The translations under genes were made by a program, and so were the position numbers. Source: JACDBE01 sp963714055 (GTDB lineage: Bacteria > Actinomycetota > Acidimicrobiia > Spongiisociales > UBA5794). Taken from it: a stretch of DNA of 64,000 bases. The notes beneath the pieces are model-generated. The model did no database searches. It had not been told where the DNA came from and worked only from the letters and a program-made list of their open reading frames with translations. The DNA lies in contig OY970227.1 in NCBI GenBank assembly GCA_963714055.1, forward strand, positions 1,674,001-1,738,000, written 5' to 3'. This document shows, one piece after another, positions 1 to 7,482 of the stretch. Position 1 is the stretch's first letter. Each line of letters begins with the position of its first letter.

Positions 1-238
1 TCCTGATGGCGACGCCGTCGACGTCGGGCACCGTACCGAGCATCTGCGTGAGCACGTCGTCGAGCCGAGCCCGATCCCCGTGGACGAGGAACTCGGCCCG
101 GAGGCAGGTCGAGAGCACGAACGTCCCCGGCGGCACCGTCGGCGCCAGAGCGAGCAGCCGGGCGACCTCGGCACGGGCATCGCCGCCGACGCTCGGGTAG
201 GCGTAGCTGATCGACGTCAGGTCGGGCTGCTGGGGCAT
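1..238 (-). CDS. hemA: Glutamyl-tRNA reductase, N-terminal part (cut by window edge)
   Basis: Only the first 79 codons are inside the window; the gene continues beyond base 1. The reading frame opens with ATG at 236-238 and stays open to the edge. Around residues 41-50 it has VLSTCLRAEF, matching the STCNRxE active-site segment of glutamyl-tRNA reductases; Cys45 would be the thioester-forming nucleophile. The usual Asn after Cys is Leu here. The enzyme makes glutamate-1-semialdehyde, the first committed step of C5 tetrapyrrole synthesis. It lies 72 bp downstream of hemF on the same strand, which supports the call. The rest of the protein cannot be judged from this window. Confidence 0.75.
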   Translation of the reverse strand, partial: MPQQPDLTSISYAYPSVGGDARAEVARLLALAPTVPPGTFVLSTCLRAEFLVHGDRARLDDVLTQMLGTVPDVDGVAIR

Positions 239-310
239 GAGGGCTGGCGGGCGACGCTACCAAGCACAGGCTCGACAGCCAGTCGGAAGCCTGCGTCGCT
301 GATCGCCGAT

Positions 311-1204
311 TCAGGCGAGCCAGTCCCGTGGGGGCCCGGTGAGTACCTCGACGAGCTCGGCCTCGGCGGTCCCCGGTTTGGTGACGGTTCCGTGGTCCCA
401 GCGCACCCGTGGCGGGAGCGAGGCGAGAACGCTCTCGGTGCGGCCCCCGGTCTCCAGGCCGAACCTGGTGCCCCGGTCCCAGACCAGGTTGAACTCGGCG
501 TAGCGACCCCGGCGCCTCAGCTGCCACAGCTCCTCCTCGGGGCCGTAGGGCGTGCCCATCCGTCGCTCCAGGATCGGCACGTAGGCGTCGACGAGGTGGT
601 CGCCCAGGTCCCGTTGGAAGGCCCACACCTCCGCCGGCGCCTCGGTCAGGTGGTCGAAGAAGATCCCGCCGACACCGCGCGCTTCGCCGCGGTGGGGAAG
701 CCGGAAGTAGTCGTCGCAGGCTTGCTTCCAGGCGACATGATCGGCCACGGAGTGCCGGGCGCAGGCGTCGAACACCACGCGGTGGAAGTGCCGGGCGTCC
801 TCCGGGTACAGGTAGCAGGGTGTCAGGTCGAGCCCGCCACCGAACCACGAGGATGAGTCGGTGACGAAATGCCGCAGGTTGGCGTGGAACGCCGGGGCAT
901 GCGGGTTGCGCGGATGGACGATCACCGAGATGCCGGCGGCATGGAATCGCTCGGCTTCCGCAACTGGCTGCTCGCCGAGCCCGGCCGGGGTCTCGCCCCA
1001 TACCGCCGACACGTTGACCGCCGCCTTCTCGACCGGACCGTCACCCTGGAGGACCCTGGTGTCGCCACCACCCCCACCGGGGCGATCCCATCGGTCGTGG
1101 GTGAAGTGGGCGGAGCCGTCGACCTCCTCGAGCCGGGCGCAGAGCCGCCCCTGGAGATCGAGGTACCAGTCGTGGGTCTCCGTGGTGGTCGGCCCGGGGG
1201 GCAT
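311..1204 (-). CDS. hemF: Oxygen-dependent coproporphyrinogen III oxidase
   Basis: 297 residues, the normal length of the family. It converts coproporphyrinogen III to protoporphyrinogen IX with O2, in the cytoplasm. Family segments are all present: the WFGGGLDLTP region, HFHRVVFDACARH, the YFRLPHRGEARGVGG loop with FFDHL, and near the C terminus GRYAEFNLVWDRGT followed by FGLETGGRTESVLASLPP. The ATG follows the stop of the upstream GNAT gene by 3 nt, so the two are probably co-transcribed, with hemA downstream. HemF is unusual in high-GC Gram-positives, which mostly use the coproporphyrin-dependent route (known from the family literature); this organism appears to use the protoporphyrin branch. 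Confidence 0.95.
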   Translation of the reverse strand: MPPGPTTTETHDWYLDLQGRLCARLEEVDGSAHFTHDRWDRPGGGGGDTRVLQGDGPVEKAAVNVSAVWGETPAGLGEQPVAEAERFHAAGISVIVHPRNPHAPAFHANLRHFVTDSSSWFGGGLDLTPCYLYPEDARHFHRVVFDACARHSVADHVAWKQACDDYFRLPHRGEARGVGGIFFDHLTEAPAEVWAFQRDLGDHLVDAYVPILERRMGTPYGPEEELWQLRRRGRYAEFNLVWDRGTRFGLETGGRTESVLASLPPRVRWDHGTVTKPGTAEAELVEVLTGPPRDWLA

Positions 1205-1207
1205 CGC

Positions 1208-1495
1208 TCAGGCGGCGGAGTCGACGAGGTCCTGGTACTCGGGATGGCGCTCGATGTAGGCGGCCACCAGTGGGCACCGGGGGACGACCCGCAGGCCACG
1301 GACCCTGGCGTCGTCGAGGACGTGCTTGATCAGCTGCGAGGCGAGGCCGCGCCCGGAGAAGGCGTCGAACACCTCGGTGTGGACAAAGGTGATCGTGTCG
1401 TTGTAGATGCGGTACGTCTCGATGCCGGCCAGTTCGCCGTCGACATGGAGCTCATACCTGCCCTGCGCGACGTTGTCGGTCACCTCGGTGGCCAC
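1208..1495 (-). CDS. Small GNAT-type N-acetyltransferase (YjdJ-like)
   Basis: 95 residues when started at the GTG at 1493-1495, which has an AGGAG-type ribosome site about 10 nt upstream. A longer reading from 1576 adds 27 residues unlike the family. The protein has the short YjdJ-type acetyltransferase layout: a beta strand pair (RYELHVDGELAGIETY), the acetyl-CoA loop FSGRGLASQLIKHVLDDA, and a C-terminal VVPRCPLVAAYIERHPEY motif typical of this subfamily. Substrate unknown. It is the first gene of an apparent GNAT-hemF-hemA run. Confidence 0.85.
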   Translation of the reverse strand: MATEVTDNVAQGRYELHVDGELAGIETYRIYNDTITFVHTEVFDAFSGRGLASQLIKHVLDDARVRGLRVVPRCPLVAAYIERHPEYQDLVDSAA

Positions 1496-1590
1496 GTGTG
1501 CCCTCTCCTCGTCCCTGGTCCGGCCGGCGACGATGGTAGGCCCTCGGGACGAGCGGCCGACCGGCCCTGCCACCACGGCATGGATCGCTT

Positions 1591-1611
1591 ATGTGCTATC
1601 ATGTAGCACAT
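1591..1611. promoter_or_regulatory. Perfect inverted repeat over the toxin-antitoxin start codon
   Basis: ATGTGCTA-N5-TAGCACAT: two perfect 8-bp arms. The right arm contains the first two bases of the antitoxin ATG (1610). A TATCAT hexamer (1597-1602) sits 7 nt before that ATG, the spacing of a leaderless -10 box, and no ribosome site is visible. Phd/YefM antitoxins autorepress by binding such palindromes, so this is the likely operator (inference from family). Confidence 0.6.
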
Positions 1612-1876
1612 GAGATCGATCGGGATCCGGGAACTGCGACAGCACGCCAGTCGCTGGCTGCGCCTCGTCGCCGAAGGTGAGACGTTCACGGTCACGGATC
1701 GGGGCCGCCCGGTGGCCCTGCTGTCCCCGTTGCGAGAGGCCGGCTGGGACGACTTGAGAGCGTCCGGGCGCCTGAACCTGCCCACCGCGGAGATCGCCGA
1801 GATCGATCCACTAGCCGGCGATGGTTCGTCGATCCTGAGCGAGGCGCTGGAAGATCTCCGCCGTGACGAGCGATGA
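1610..1876 (+). CDS. Antitoxin, Phd/YefM family
   Basis: 88 residues. The N terminus (SIGIRELRQHASRWLRLV, then GETFTVTDRGRPVALL) is the Phd/YefM dimeric DNA-binding fold, which contacts the operator and carries a C-terminal tail that wraps the toxin. The acidic tail (EALEDLRRDE) fits the toxin-neutralising segment. It overlaps the downstream PIN-domain toxin by ATGA, a translational coupling common in type II modules. Probably leaderless and autoregulated through the palindrome over its start. Confidence 0.9.
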   Translation: MRSIGIRELRQHASRWLRLVAEGETFTVTDRGRPVALLSPLREAGWDDLRASGRLNLPTAEIAEIDPLAGDGSSILSEALEDLRRDER

Positions 1877-2262
1877 GCGTCGCTTACCTCGATACCTCGG
1901 CCCTCGTCAAGCTGGTACGGACCGAGCGTGAGACGCCGGCCCTCCGCCAGTGGCTGGCGGACCGTCGGGTCGCCACCAGCGCCCTCGCCCGGACCGAGTT
2001 GATCCGGGCGGCCGCTCGCATCGACTCCGAACACGTCGCCCATGCCCGGCAGGTGCTCGCCACCGTGGGCGAGATCGCTGTGGACCGGACGACGCTGGAT
2101 CTCGCCGCCACGTTGCCACCGCCGTCGTTGCGATCGCTCGACGCCATCCACCTGGCATCGGCCATGGCGGTCGGCGCCGACCTCGATGCGGTCGTCGCCT
2201 ACGACATTCGTCTGATCGACGCCGCCCGGGACGTCGGCCTGCCGACCATGAGCCCTCGCTGA
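1873..2262 (+). CDS. vapC: PIN-domain RNase toxin (VapC-like)
   Basis: 129 residues, normal for VapC. Four acidic residues of the PIN active site are visible: Asp7 in YLDTSALVK, Glu42 in ARTELIRA, Asp90 in SLDAIHLASA, and Asp111 in VAYDIRL. These coordinate Mg2+ for RNA cleavage. The gene overlaps the antitoxin stop by 4 nt. Family knowledge says such toxins cut tRNA or rRNA; the target here cannot be told. No upstream or downstream partner suggests a mobile element. Confidence 0.92.
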   Translation: MSVAYLDTSALVKLVRTERETPALRQWLADRRVATSALARTELIRAAARIDSEHVAHARQVLATVGEIAVDRTTLDLAATLPPPSLRSLDAIHLASAMAVGADLDAVVAYDIRLIDAARDVGLPTMSPR

Positions 2263-2269
2263 CCGCAGA

Positions 2270-2677
2270 TCAGGTGATGAGGACGACGACGAAGGAGAAC
2301 ATCGCAGTGAGGGCCGTCATGGCGGCCACGGTGGTACCGGAGTAGAAGCGCATCTGGTCCCGAATCGCCCCCTGCAAGTCGTGGAAGCGGTCGTCCATCT
2401 TGTCGAACCGCTTCTCCAGCCGGTCGAACCGCTCGTCCATCCGGTCGAACCGCTCGTCCATCCGGTCGAACCGCTCGTCGACCCTGTCGAACCGCTGATC
2501 GACCCAGGCGAACCGGTCGTCGACGCTCCGGGACAGCACGCCGATATCGTCGAACGTGGCCAGGCGGCCGGCCGGAGTGGGCGGTAGGTGGGTCATGAGG
2601 GTGGCGGCGTGGTCGGCACCGAGGACCTCCTCGAGCCGAGCATACAGCGCTTCGTGTGCCGGGTCTACGAGCGACAT
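2270..2677 (-). CDS. Coiled-coil protein with C-terminal membrane anchor
   Basis: 135 residues from ATG 2675-2677, chosen because AAAGGAGG lies 5 nt upstream; ATGs further upstream lack a site. Residues about 50-110 are heptad-like repeats of the form ERFDRMD, with F in the core and alternating D/E and R, a strongly charged coiled coil. The last about 25 residues (TVAAMTALTAMFSFVVVLI) form one membrane helix, giving a tail-anchored layout. Similar DERFDR proteins are widespread in Actinobacteria and uncharacterised. It converges tail-to-tail with vapC, 7 bp apart. Function unknown. Confidence 0.7.
   Translation of the reverse strand: MSLVDPAHEALYARLEEVLGADHAATLMTHLPPTPAGRLATFDDIGVLSRSVDDRFAWVDQRFDRVDERFDRMDERFDRMDERFDRLEKRFDKMDDRFHDLQGAIRDQMRFYSGTTVAAMTALTAMFSFVVVLIT
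2400..2504. repeat. Five tandem 21-nt units inside the coiled-coil gene
   Basis: Two units (2421-2441, 2442-2462) are identical; the units at 2400, 2463 and 2484 are diverged copies. Each encodes one 7-residue heptad of the coiled coil, so the tandem array is coding and in frame. Expansion by slippage would lengthen the coil without breaking the frame. Confidence 0.8.
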
Positions 2678-2758
2678 CTTGCCTCCTTTGGCAACGTAGA
2701 CCGTCATCATGCAGCGCGGGTGCGACACAATCTGCCGAGGCGACTGCGGCGCCGGCCC

Positions 2759-4210
2759 TCACCAATCGGCGGCGATGTACTTGACCTCGAGGTACTCGAG
2801 CAGTCCCTCGTGGCCACCCTCCCGCCCGATGCCAGACTCCTTGACGCCGCCGAACGGGGCGGCGGGGTCGGAGATGAGACCCCGGTTGACCCCGACCATG
2901 CCCGACTCGAGCGCCTCGGCCACCCGGAGGCCACGGGAGAGGTCGCCCGAGTACAGGTAGGCGGCGAGCCCGTGGACCGTGTCGTTGGCCAGGGCTATCG
3001 CCTCCTCCTCGGTGGCGAAGGTGACCACCGGCGCCACCGGGCCGAACAGCTCACGCCGCAGCGCCGGTTCCCCGGCGGGCACCGAACCGAGGACGGTCGG
3101 CTCGAAGTAGTAGCCGGCTCGGTCAGGAGCGCTCCCTCCCGTCACCGCCTCCGCCCCGTCGGCGGTCATCACCTCCACCGACTCGGCGAGGTCGGACTGG
3201 GCCGCCTCGTTGATCATCGGGCCCAGGGTGGTGTCGGGGTCGAGACCGGGGCCGACCACCTGGGCGGCCATCGCCGCGGCGAATGCGGCGGTGAACTCGT
3301 CGGCGACCGCCTCCTGGACGTAGAAGCGATTGGCGGCGATGCAGGACTGGCCGCCGTTGCGCATCTTGGCGACCATCGCCCCGGCGACGGCGGCTTCGAT
3401 GTCGGCGTCGTCGAACACCAGGAACGGGGCATTCCCCCCCAACTCCATCGAGCAGCTCACGATCCGTTTGGCCGCCTGCTCCAGCAGCCGGCTCCCCACC
3501 TCGGTGGAACCGGTGAAGGAGAGCTTGCGCACCCGGTGGTCGGCGAGCATCGCCCCCACCACCTCGCCCGACCGACGCGACGGGACCACGTTGACCACCC
3601 CGTCGGGGAGCCCGGCCTCGGCGAGCAACCCGGCGAGCGCCAGCGCGGTCAGCGGGGTGTCGGATGCCGGCTTCACCACGGCGGTGCACCCGGCGGCGAG
3701 CGCCGGCCCCAGCTTGCGGGTGAGCATCGCCGCCGGGAAGTTCCACGGGGTCACCATCAGCGAGACCCCGATTGGCTGGCCGATCGACAGGATCCGCTTG
3801 TCCCCGGCCGGCGCCGTCGACAGGTGGCCCTGGTTGCGCACCGCTTCCTCGGAGAACCAGCGGAGGAACTCGGCGGCGTAGGTGACCTCGCCGCGGGACT
3901 CGCCCAGCGCCTTGCCCATCTCCAGCGTGATGAGCGTCGCCAGCTCCTCGCGCCGCTCGATCATCAATCCGAACACCCGCCGCAGCAGCTCGCCCCGCTC
4001 CCGCGGCGAGGTCGCCGCCCAACCGGGCAGGGCGTCGTGCGCCGCCGCCACCGCCGCCAGGGCGTCCTCGACGGTGCCGTTGGCCACCTCGGTGAACGGC
4101 TCGGCGGTGGACGGGTCGGTGACGTCGAACTCGCCGCCGGCAGAGGCCGGTGACCAATCGCCACCCACGAACAGGCGCCTCTTGTCGGGGGCGAGCAGCT
4201 GGTCGATCAT
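2759..4210 (-). CDS. NAD(P)-dependent succinate-semialdehyde-type aldehyde dehydrogenase
   Basis: 483 residues from ATG 4208-4210, which has GGAGG 9 nt upstream; a TTG six codons earlier is less likely. It is a complete ALDH: cofactor motif TPWNFP near residue 155, general base Glu256 in MELGGNAPF, nucleophile Cys290 in GGQSCIAAN, and C-terminal PFGGVKESGIGREGG. The loop set and overall pattern match GabD-type succinate semialdehyde dehydrogenases, which feed GABA or semialdehyde carbon into the TCA cycle; the exact substrate is inferred. It is divergent from the leucine dehydrogenase gene with a 90-bp shared upstream region. Confidence 0.88.
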   Translation of the reverse strand: MIDQLLAPDKRRLFVGGDWSPASAGGEFDVTDPSTAEPFTEVANGTVEDALAAVAAAHDALPGWAATSPRERGELLRRVFGLMIERREELATLITLEMGKALGESRGEVTYAAEFLRWFSEEAVRNQGHLSTAPAGDKRILSIGQPIGVSLMVTPWNFPAAMLTRKLGPALAAGCTAVVKPASDTPLTALALAGLLAEAGLPDGVVNVVPSRRSGEVVGAMLADHRVRKLSFTGSTEVGSRLLEQAAKRIVSCSMELGGNAPFLVFDDADIEAAVAGAMVAKMRNGGQSCIAANRFYVQEAVADEFTAAFAAAMAAQVVGPGLDPDTTLGPMINEAAQSDLAESVEVMTADGAEAVTGGSAPDRAGYYFEPTVLGSVPAGEPALRRELFGPVAPVVTFATEEEAIALANDTVHGLAAYLYSGDLSRGLRVAEALESGMVGVNRGLISDPAAPFGGVKESGIGREGGHEGLLEYLEVKYIAADW

Positions 4211-4263
4211 CGAACGTTCCTCCCTCAACGACCGTCGCCTGGGTGCCCATCATCGCACTCCGG

Positions 4264-4269
4264 TACAAT
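4264..4269 (+). promoter_or_regulatory. Possible -10 box of the leucine dehydrogenase gene
   Basis: TACAAT, 30 nt before the GTG start, leaving room for a leader with its GGAGG site at 4291. No good -35 hexamer is seen at 16-18 nt upstream. Confidence 0.35.
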
Positions 4270-4299
4270 CGGCGGCGCAGGGACCGAGAGGGAGGCACG

Positions 4300-5364
4300 G
4301 TGGGCGTTTTCGACGCCATAGGACTCGACACCCACGAAGAGGTGCTCTTCGGGTACGACCGGGTATCCGGGCTTCGCAGCATCATCGCCATCCACTCGAC
4401 TTCTCTGGGTCCCGCCCTCGGCGGGACCCGCTTCTTTGCATACCCCGACGAGGAGTCGGCGCTGGTCGACGTGCTGCGGCTGTCCAAGGGGATGTCCTAC
4501 AAGTCCGCCGCCGCCGGACTCGATCTCGGTGGAGGCAAGGCGGTGATCATCGGTGACCCCGGGGAGATCAAGACCGAGCGTCTGCTGCGCGCCTACGGCG
4601 ACGTGGTCGACAGCCTGGGCGGTCGCTACATCACCGCAGAGGACGTGGGAACCACGACGGCAGACATGGCGATGATCCGCCGCCAGACCCGCTGGGTGGC
4701 CGGCCTCCCGCTCGAGGACGGCGGCTCCGGCGACCCGTCCCCGGCCACCGCCCGCGGGGTGGTCGCCGCCATGCGCGCCGTCGCCGATCGACTGTGGGGC
4801 TCCGCCGACCTCTCCGGCCGCACCGTCGCCGTCCAGGGTGTCGGCAAGGTCGGCTCCGACCTGGTCGCCCGGCTCGCCGGCCTCGGCGCCGACATCGTGG
4901 TCGCCGACGTCAACCCTCTGGCGACCGACGCCGTCGCCATGGAGCACAGGGTGAAGGTGGTCGAGCTCGACGACATCTACGACGTCGAGTGCGACATCTT
5001 CGCCCCATGCGCCATGGGCGGATCGCTCGACGCCGACACCATCCCGCGCCTCAGCTGCGCCGCCGTGGTCGGTTCGGCCAACAACCAGCTCGCCGAGGAG
5101 AGCGACGCCGACCGCCTGGTCGCCCGGGGGATCCTCTACGCCCCCGACTTCGTGGTCAACGCCGGGGGCATCATCGACATCGCCTCCAGCTTCGACGGCT
5201 ACCGGCCCGACGCTGCCGCCGTGGCCGTCGAGCGGATCGAGACCACGGTCGGCACCGTCCTGGACGAGGCGCAACGGCGAGGCATCAACCCGCACCGGGC
5301 CGCCGAGGAAGTCGCCGAGGAGCGCATGGCCGGGGTCGGCCCGCTCCGCCACGGGTACCACTGA
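4300..5364 (+). CDS. Leucine/valine dehydrogenase (Glu/Leu/Phe/Val family)
   Basis: 354 residues from a GTG with GGGAGG just upstream. It catalyses NAD-dependent oxidative deamination of branched-chain amino acids to 2-oxo acids. Lys68 (MSYKSA) and Lys80 (LDLGGGKAV) fall at the substrate-binding and catalytic positions of Bacillus leucine dehydrogenase. The Rossmann motif VQGVGKVGSDL is near residue 180 and the conserved ANNQL segment near 260. The next gene, 10 bp downstream, is the E1 of the branched-chain 2-oxo acid dehydrogenase, the following step of the same pathway, which favours Leu/Val over Glu or Phe. Probably an operon of two. Confidence 0.92.
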   Translation: MGVFDAIGLDTHEEVLFGYDRVSGLRSIIAIHSTSLGPALGGTRFFAYPDEESALVDVLRLSKGMSYKSAAAGLDLGGGKAVIIGDPGEIKTERLLRAYGDVVDSLGGRYITAEDVGTTTADMAMIRRQTRWVAGLPLEDGGSGDPSPATARGVVAAMRAVADRLWGSADLSGRTVAVQGVGKVGSDLVARLAGLGADIVVADVNPLATDAVAMEHRVKVVELDDIYDVECDIFAPCAMGGSLDADTIPRLSCAAVVGSANNQLAEESDADRLVARGILYAPDFVVNAGGIIDIASSFDGYRPDAAAVAVERIETTVGTVLDEAQRRGINPHRAAEEVAEERMAGVGPLRHGYH

Positions 5365-5374
5365 GGGAGGCCCG

Positions 5375-7402
5375 ATGCTCGAGATCGACAACGTGCGCGA
5401 CCACCGGGCACTCGGGCTGAGCGACGAGCGCGCCATCGAGATGTACCGGGCGATGCTGCTCGCCCGGCGGGTCGACGAGCGGATGTGGACCCTCAACCGC
5501 CAGGGACGGGTGCCGTTCGTCCTCTCCGCCGCCGGCCACGAGGCGGTGCAGGTGGGGACCGCCTTCTCCCTCGAGCTCGGCACGGACTGGGCTCTGCCCT
5601 ACTACCGGGACGTCGCCTTCAACCTGGCCGCCGGTGTCACCCCGAGGGACATGTTCCTCAGCGTCTTCTCGAAGGCCGGCGACCCGGCCAGCGGCGGGCG
5701 CCAGATGCCCAACCACTGGTCCGAGCCCGACGCCAACATCTTCACCCATTCGTCGGTCATCGCCACCCAGTTCCCCCACGCCTGTGGGATCGCCTACCGG
5801 CTCAAGCACCTCGGCCAGGGCGGCGTGGTGATGGTCTCGTCGGGCGAGGGCGCCACTTCGGAAGGTGACTGGCACGAGGCGATGAACTTCGCCGGAATCC
5901 ATCAGCTCCCGATGATCTTCCTGGTGGAGAACAACCTCTACGCCATCTCGGTCCCGGTGACCATGGAGGTCGCCGGGTCGATCGCCGCCCGCGCCGCCGG
6001 CTACGCCATGCCCGGCATCGAGGTGGACGGCAACGACATCCTGGCGGTGTACGGCGTGATGGCCGCGGCGGTGCAGCGGGCCCGTGACGGCGAGGGCCCC
6101 ACCCTGGTCGAGGCGATGACCTACCGGTACTACGCCCACACGTCGGACGACGACGACAAGCTCTACCGGTCTGCCGAGGAGGTCGACCTGTGGCGTCGCA
6201 AGGACCCGATCACCCGGTTCCGCCAGTACCTCGTCGAGTCCCGGCTGCTCGACGAGGCCACCGAGACCGCCATCGACACCGAGATCACCGAGTACGTCAG
6301 CTCGGCCGCCAAGGACGCCGCCACCGAGCCCGACCCGACCGACCCCTATGCCCACGTGTACGCCCGGCCGATCGAGCCGGACACCGCGGTGACCGCCCCG
6401 GAGCCGGAGGGGCAGGGCGAGACGGTCAACATGATCACCGCCATCAATCGCACCCTGCACGAGATCCTGGAGCAGGTGCCCGACGCGTATGTCTTCGGTG
6501 AGGACGTCGGCGACCCGAAAGGTGGCGTGTTCAAGGCCACCAAGGGGTTGGGCGAGAAGTTCGGTGAGGATCGCTCGTTCAACACCCCGCTGGCGGAATC
6601 GTTGATCGTCGGCGTGGGCATCGGGCTCGCCGCCGCCGGCGCCCGGCCGGTCGCCGAGATCCAGTTCGCCGACTTCATCCACCCCGGCTTCGACCAGATC
6701 GTCTCCGAGGCGGCCCGTATCTCCTACCGCTCCAACGGCCGGTGGCACTGCCCGCTGGTGATCCGGGTCCCCTACGGCGGGGGCATCACCGGCGCTCTCT
6801 ACCACTCCCAGTCGATCGAGGCGACCTACGCCCACATCCCCGGGCTCAAGGTGGTGATCCCGTCGACGCCGGCCGACACCAAGGGCCTGCTGTGGGCGGC
6901 GGTCGAGGACCCCGACCCGGTGATGGTGCTCGAGCCCAAGCGCCTCTACCGGCTGGCCAAGGGCCCGTACCCAGAGGGGAGGCACGTCGTCCCCATAGGG
7001 CAGGCGGCGGTGCGCCGAGTCGGTGGTGACGTGACGGTGATCGCCTACGGGTCGATGGCGTACAACGCGGTCCTCGCCGCCGAGCGGCTCGAGGAGGAAG
7101 GGATCGACGCCTACGTGCTCGACCTGCGCTCGATCCGGCCGCTCGACTGGCCTTCGATCGAGGCGGCGGTGCAGCACAACGGCAAGGTGCTCATCGTCCA
7201 CGAGGACAACGAGTTCGCCGGGTTCGGCGCCGAGGTGGCCGCCCAGATCGCCTCGAAGGCGTTCGAATGGCTGGATGCCCCGGTGGAGCGCTACTGCACG
7301 CCCGAGGTCCCCACCTTCCCCTTCGCCACGGTGCTCGAGAAGATGGTGATGCCCAACGTCGACGGCATCGTCGAGCGGGCCCGCCGCCTCGCCGCGGTGT
7401 GA
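5375..7402 (+). CDS. Branched-chain 2-oxo acid dehydrogenase E1, fused alpha-beta
   Basis: 675 residues, a head-to-tail fusion. Residues about 1-330 are the alpha subunit, with the thiamine diphosphate motif GEGATSEGDWHEA ending in ENN near 185. Residues about 350-675 are the beta subunit (INRTLHEILE, FGEDVG, NTPLAES, EIQFADFI). It decarboxylates branched-chain 2-oxo acids and acylates the lipoyl E2 core. ATG 5375 has GGGAGG 5 nt upstream and follows leucine dehydrogenase closely. E2 and E3 are not in the window. Products feed acyl-CoA catabolism or branched fatty acid priming (inference). Fused E1 is known in some bacteria; most actinobacteria keep two genes. Confidence 0.95.
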   Translation: MLEIDNVRDHRALGLSDERAIEMYRAMLLARRVDERMWTLNRQGRVPFVLSAAGHEAVQVGTAFSLELGTDWALPYYRDVAFNLAAGVTPRDMFLSVFSKAGDPASGGRQMPNHWSEPDANIFTHSSVIATQFPHACGIAYRLKHLGQGGVVMVSSGEGATSEGDWHEAMNFAGIHQLPMIFLVENNLYAISVPVTMEVAGSIAARAAGYAMPGIEVDGNDILAVYGVMAAAVQRARDGEGPTLVEAMTYRYYAHTSDDDDKLYRSAEEVDLWRRKDPITRFRQYLVESRLLDEATETAIDTEITEYVSSAAKDAATEPDPTDPYAHVYARPIEPDTAVTAPEPEGQGETVNMITAINRTLHEILEQVPDAYVFGEDVGDPKGGVFKATKGLGEKFGEDRSFNTPLAESLIVGVGIGLAAAGARPVAEIQFADFIHPGFDQIVSEAARISYRSNGRWHCPLVIRVPYGGGITGALYHSQSIEATYAHIPGLKVVIPSTPADTKGLLWAAVEDPDPVMVLEPKRLYRLAKGPYPEGRHVVPIGQAAVRRVGGDVTVIAYGSMAYNAVLAAERLEEEGIDAYVLDLRSIRPLDWPSIEAAVQHNGKVLIVHEDNEFAGFGAEVAAQIASKAFEWLDAPVERYCTPEVPTFPFATVLEKMVMPNVDGIVERARRLAAV

Positions 7403-7482
7403 TACCACGGCGATAGGGGACGCCGGCGGGAACCGCACGGCTCGGCGGACCGTCTGATAGCTGACCGCGATCCTTGGGCACG

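Noticed and set aside
2400..2504. Possible CRISPR-like array
   Set aside because: Units are 21 nt, contiguous, without spacers, and in frame with a coiled coil; no cas genes nearby.
2588..4153. A 521-residue plus-strand open frame over the aldehyde dehydrogenase
   Set aside because: It is antisense to a complete conserved gene, rich in R/H/G with no family match; in GC-rich DNA long antisense frames are expected.
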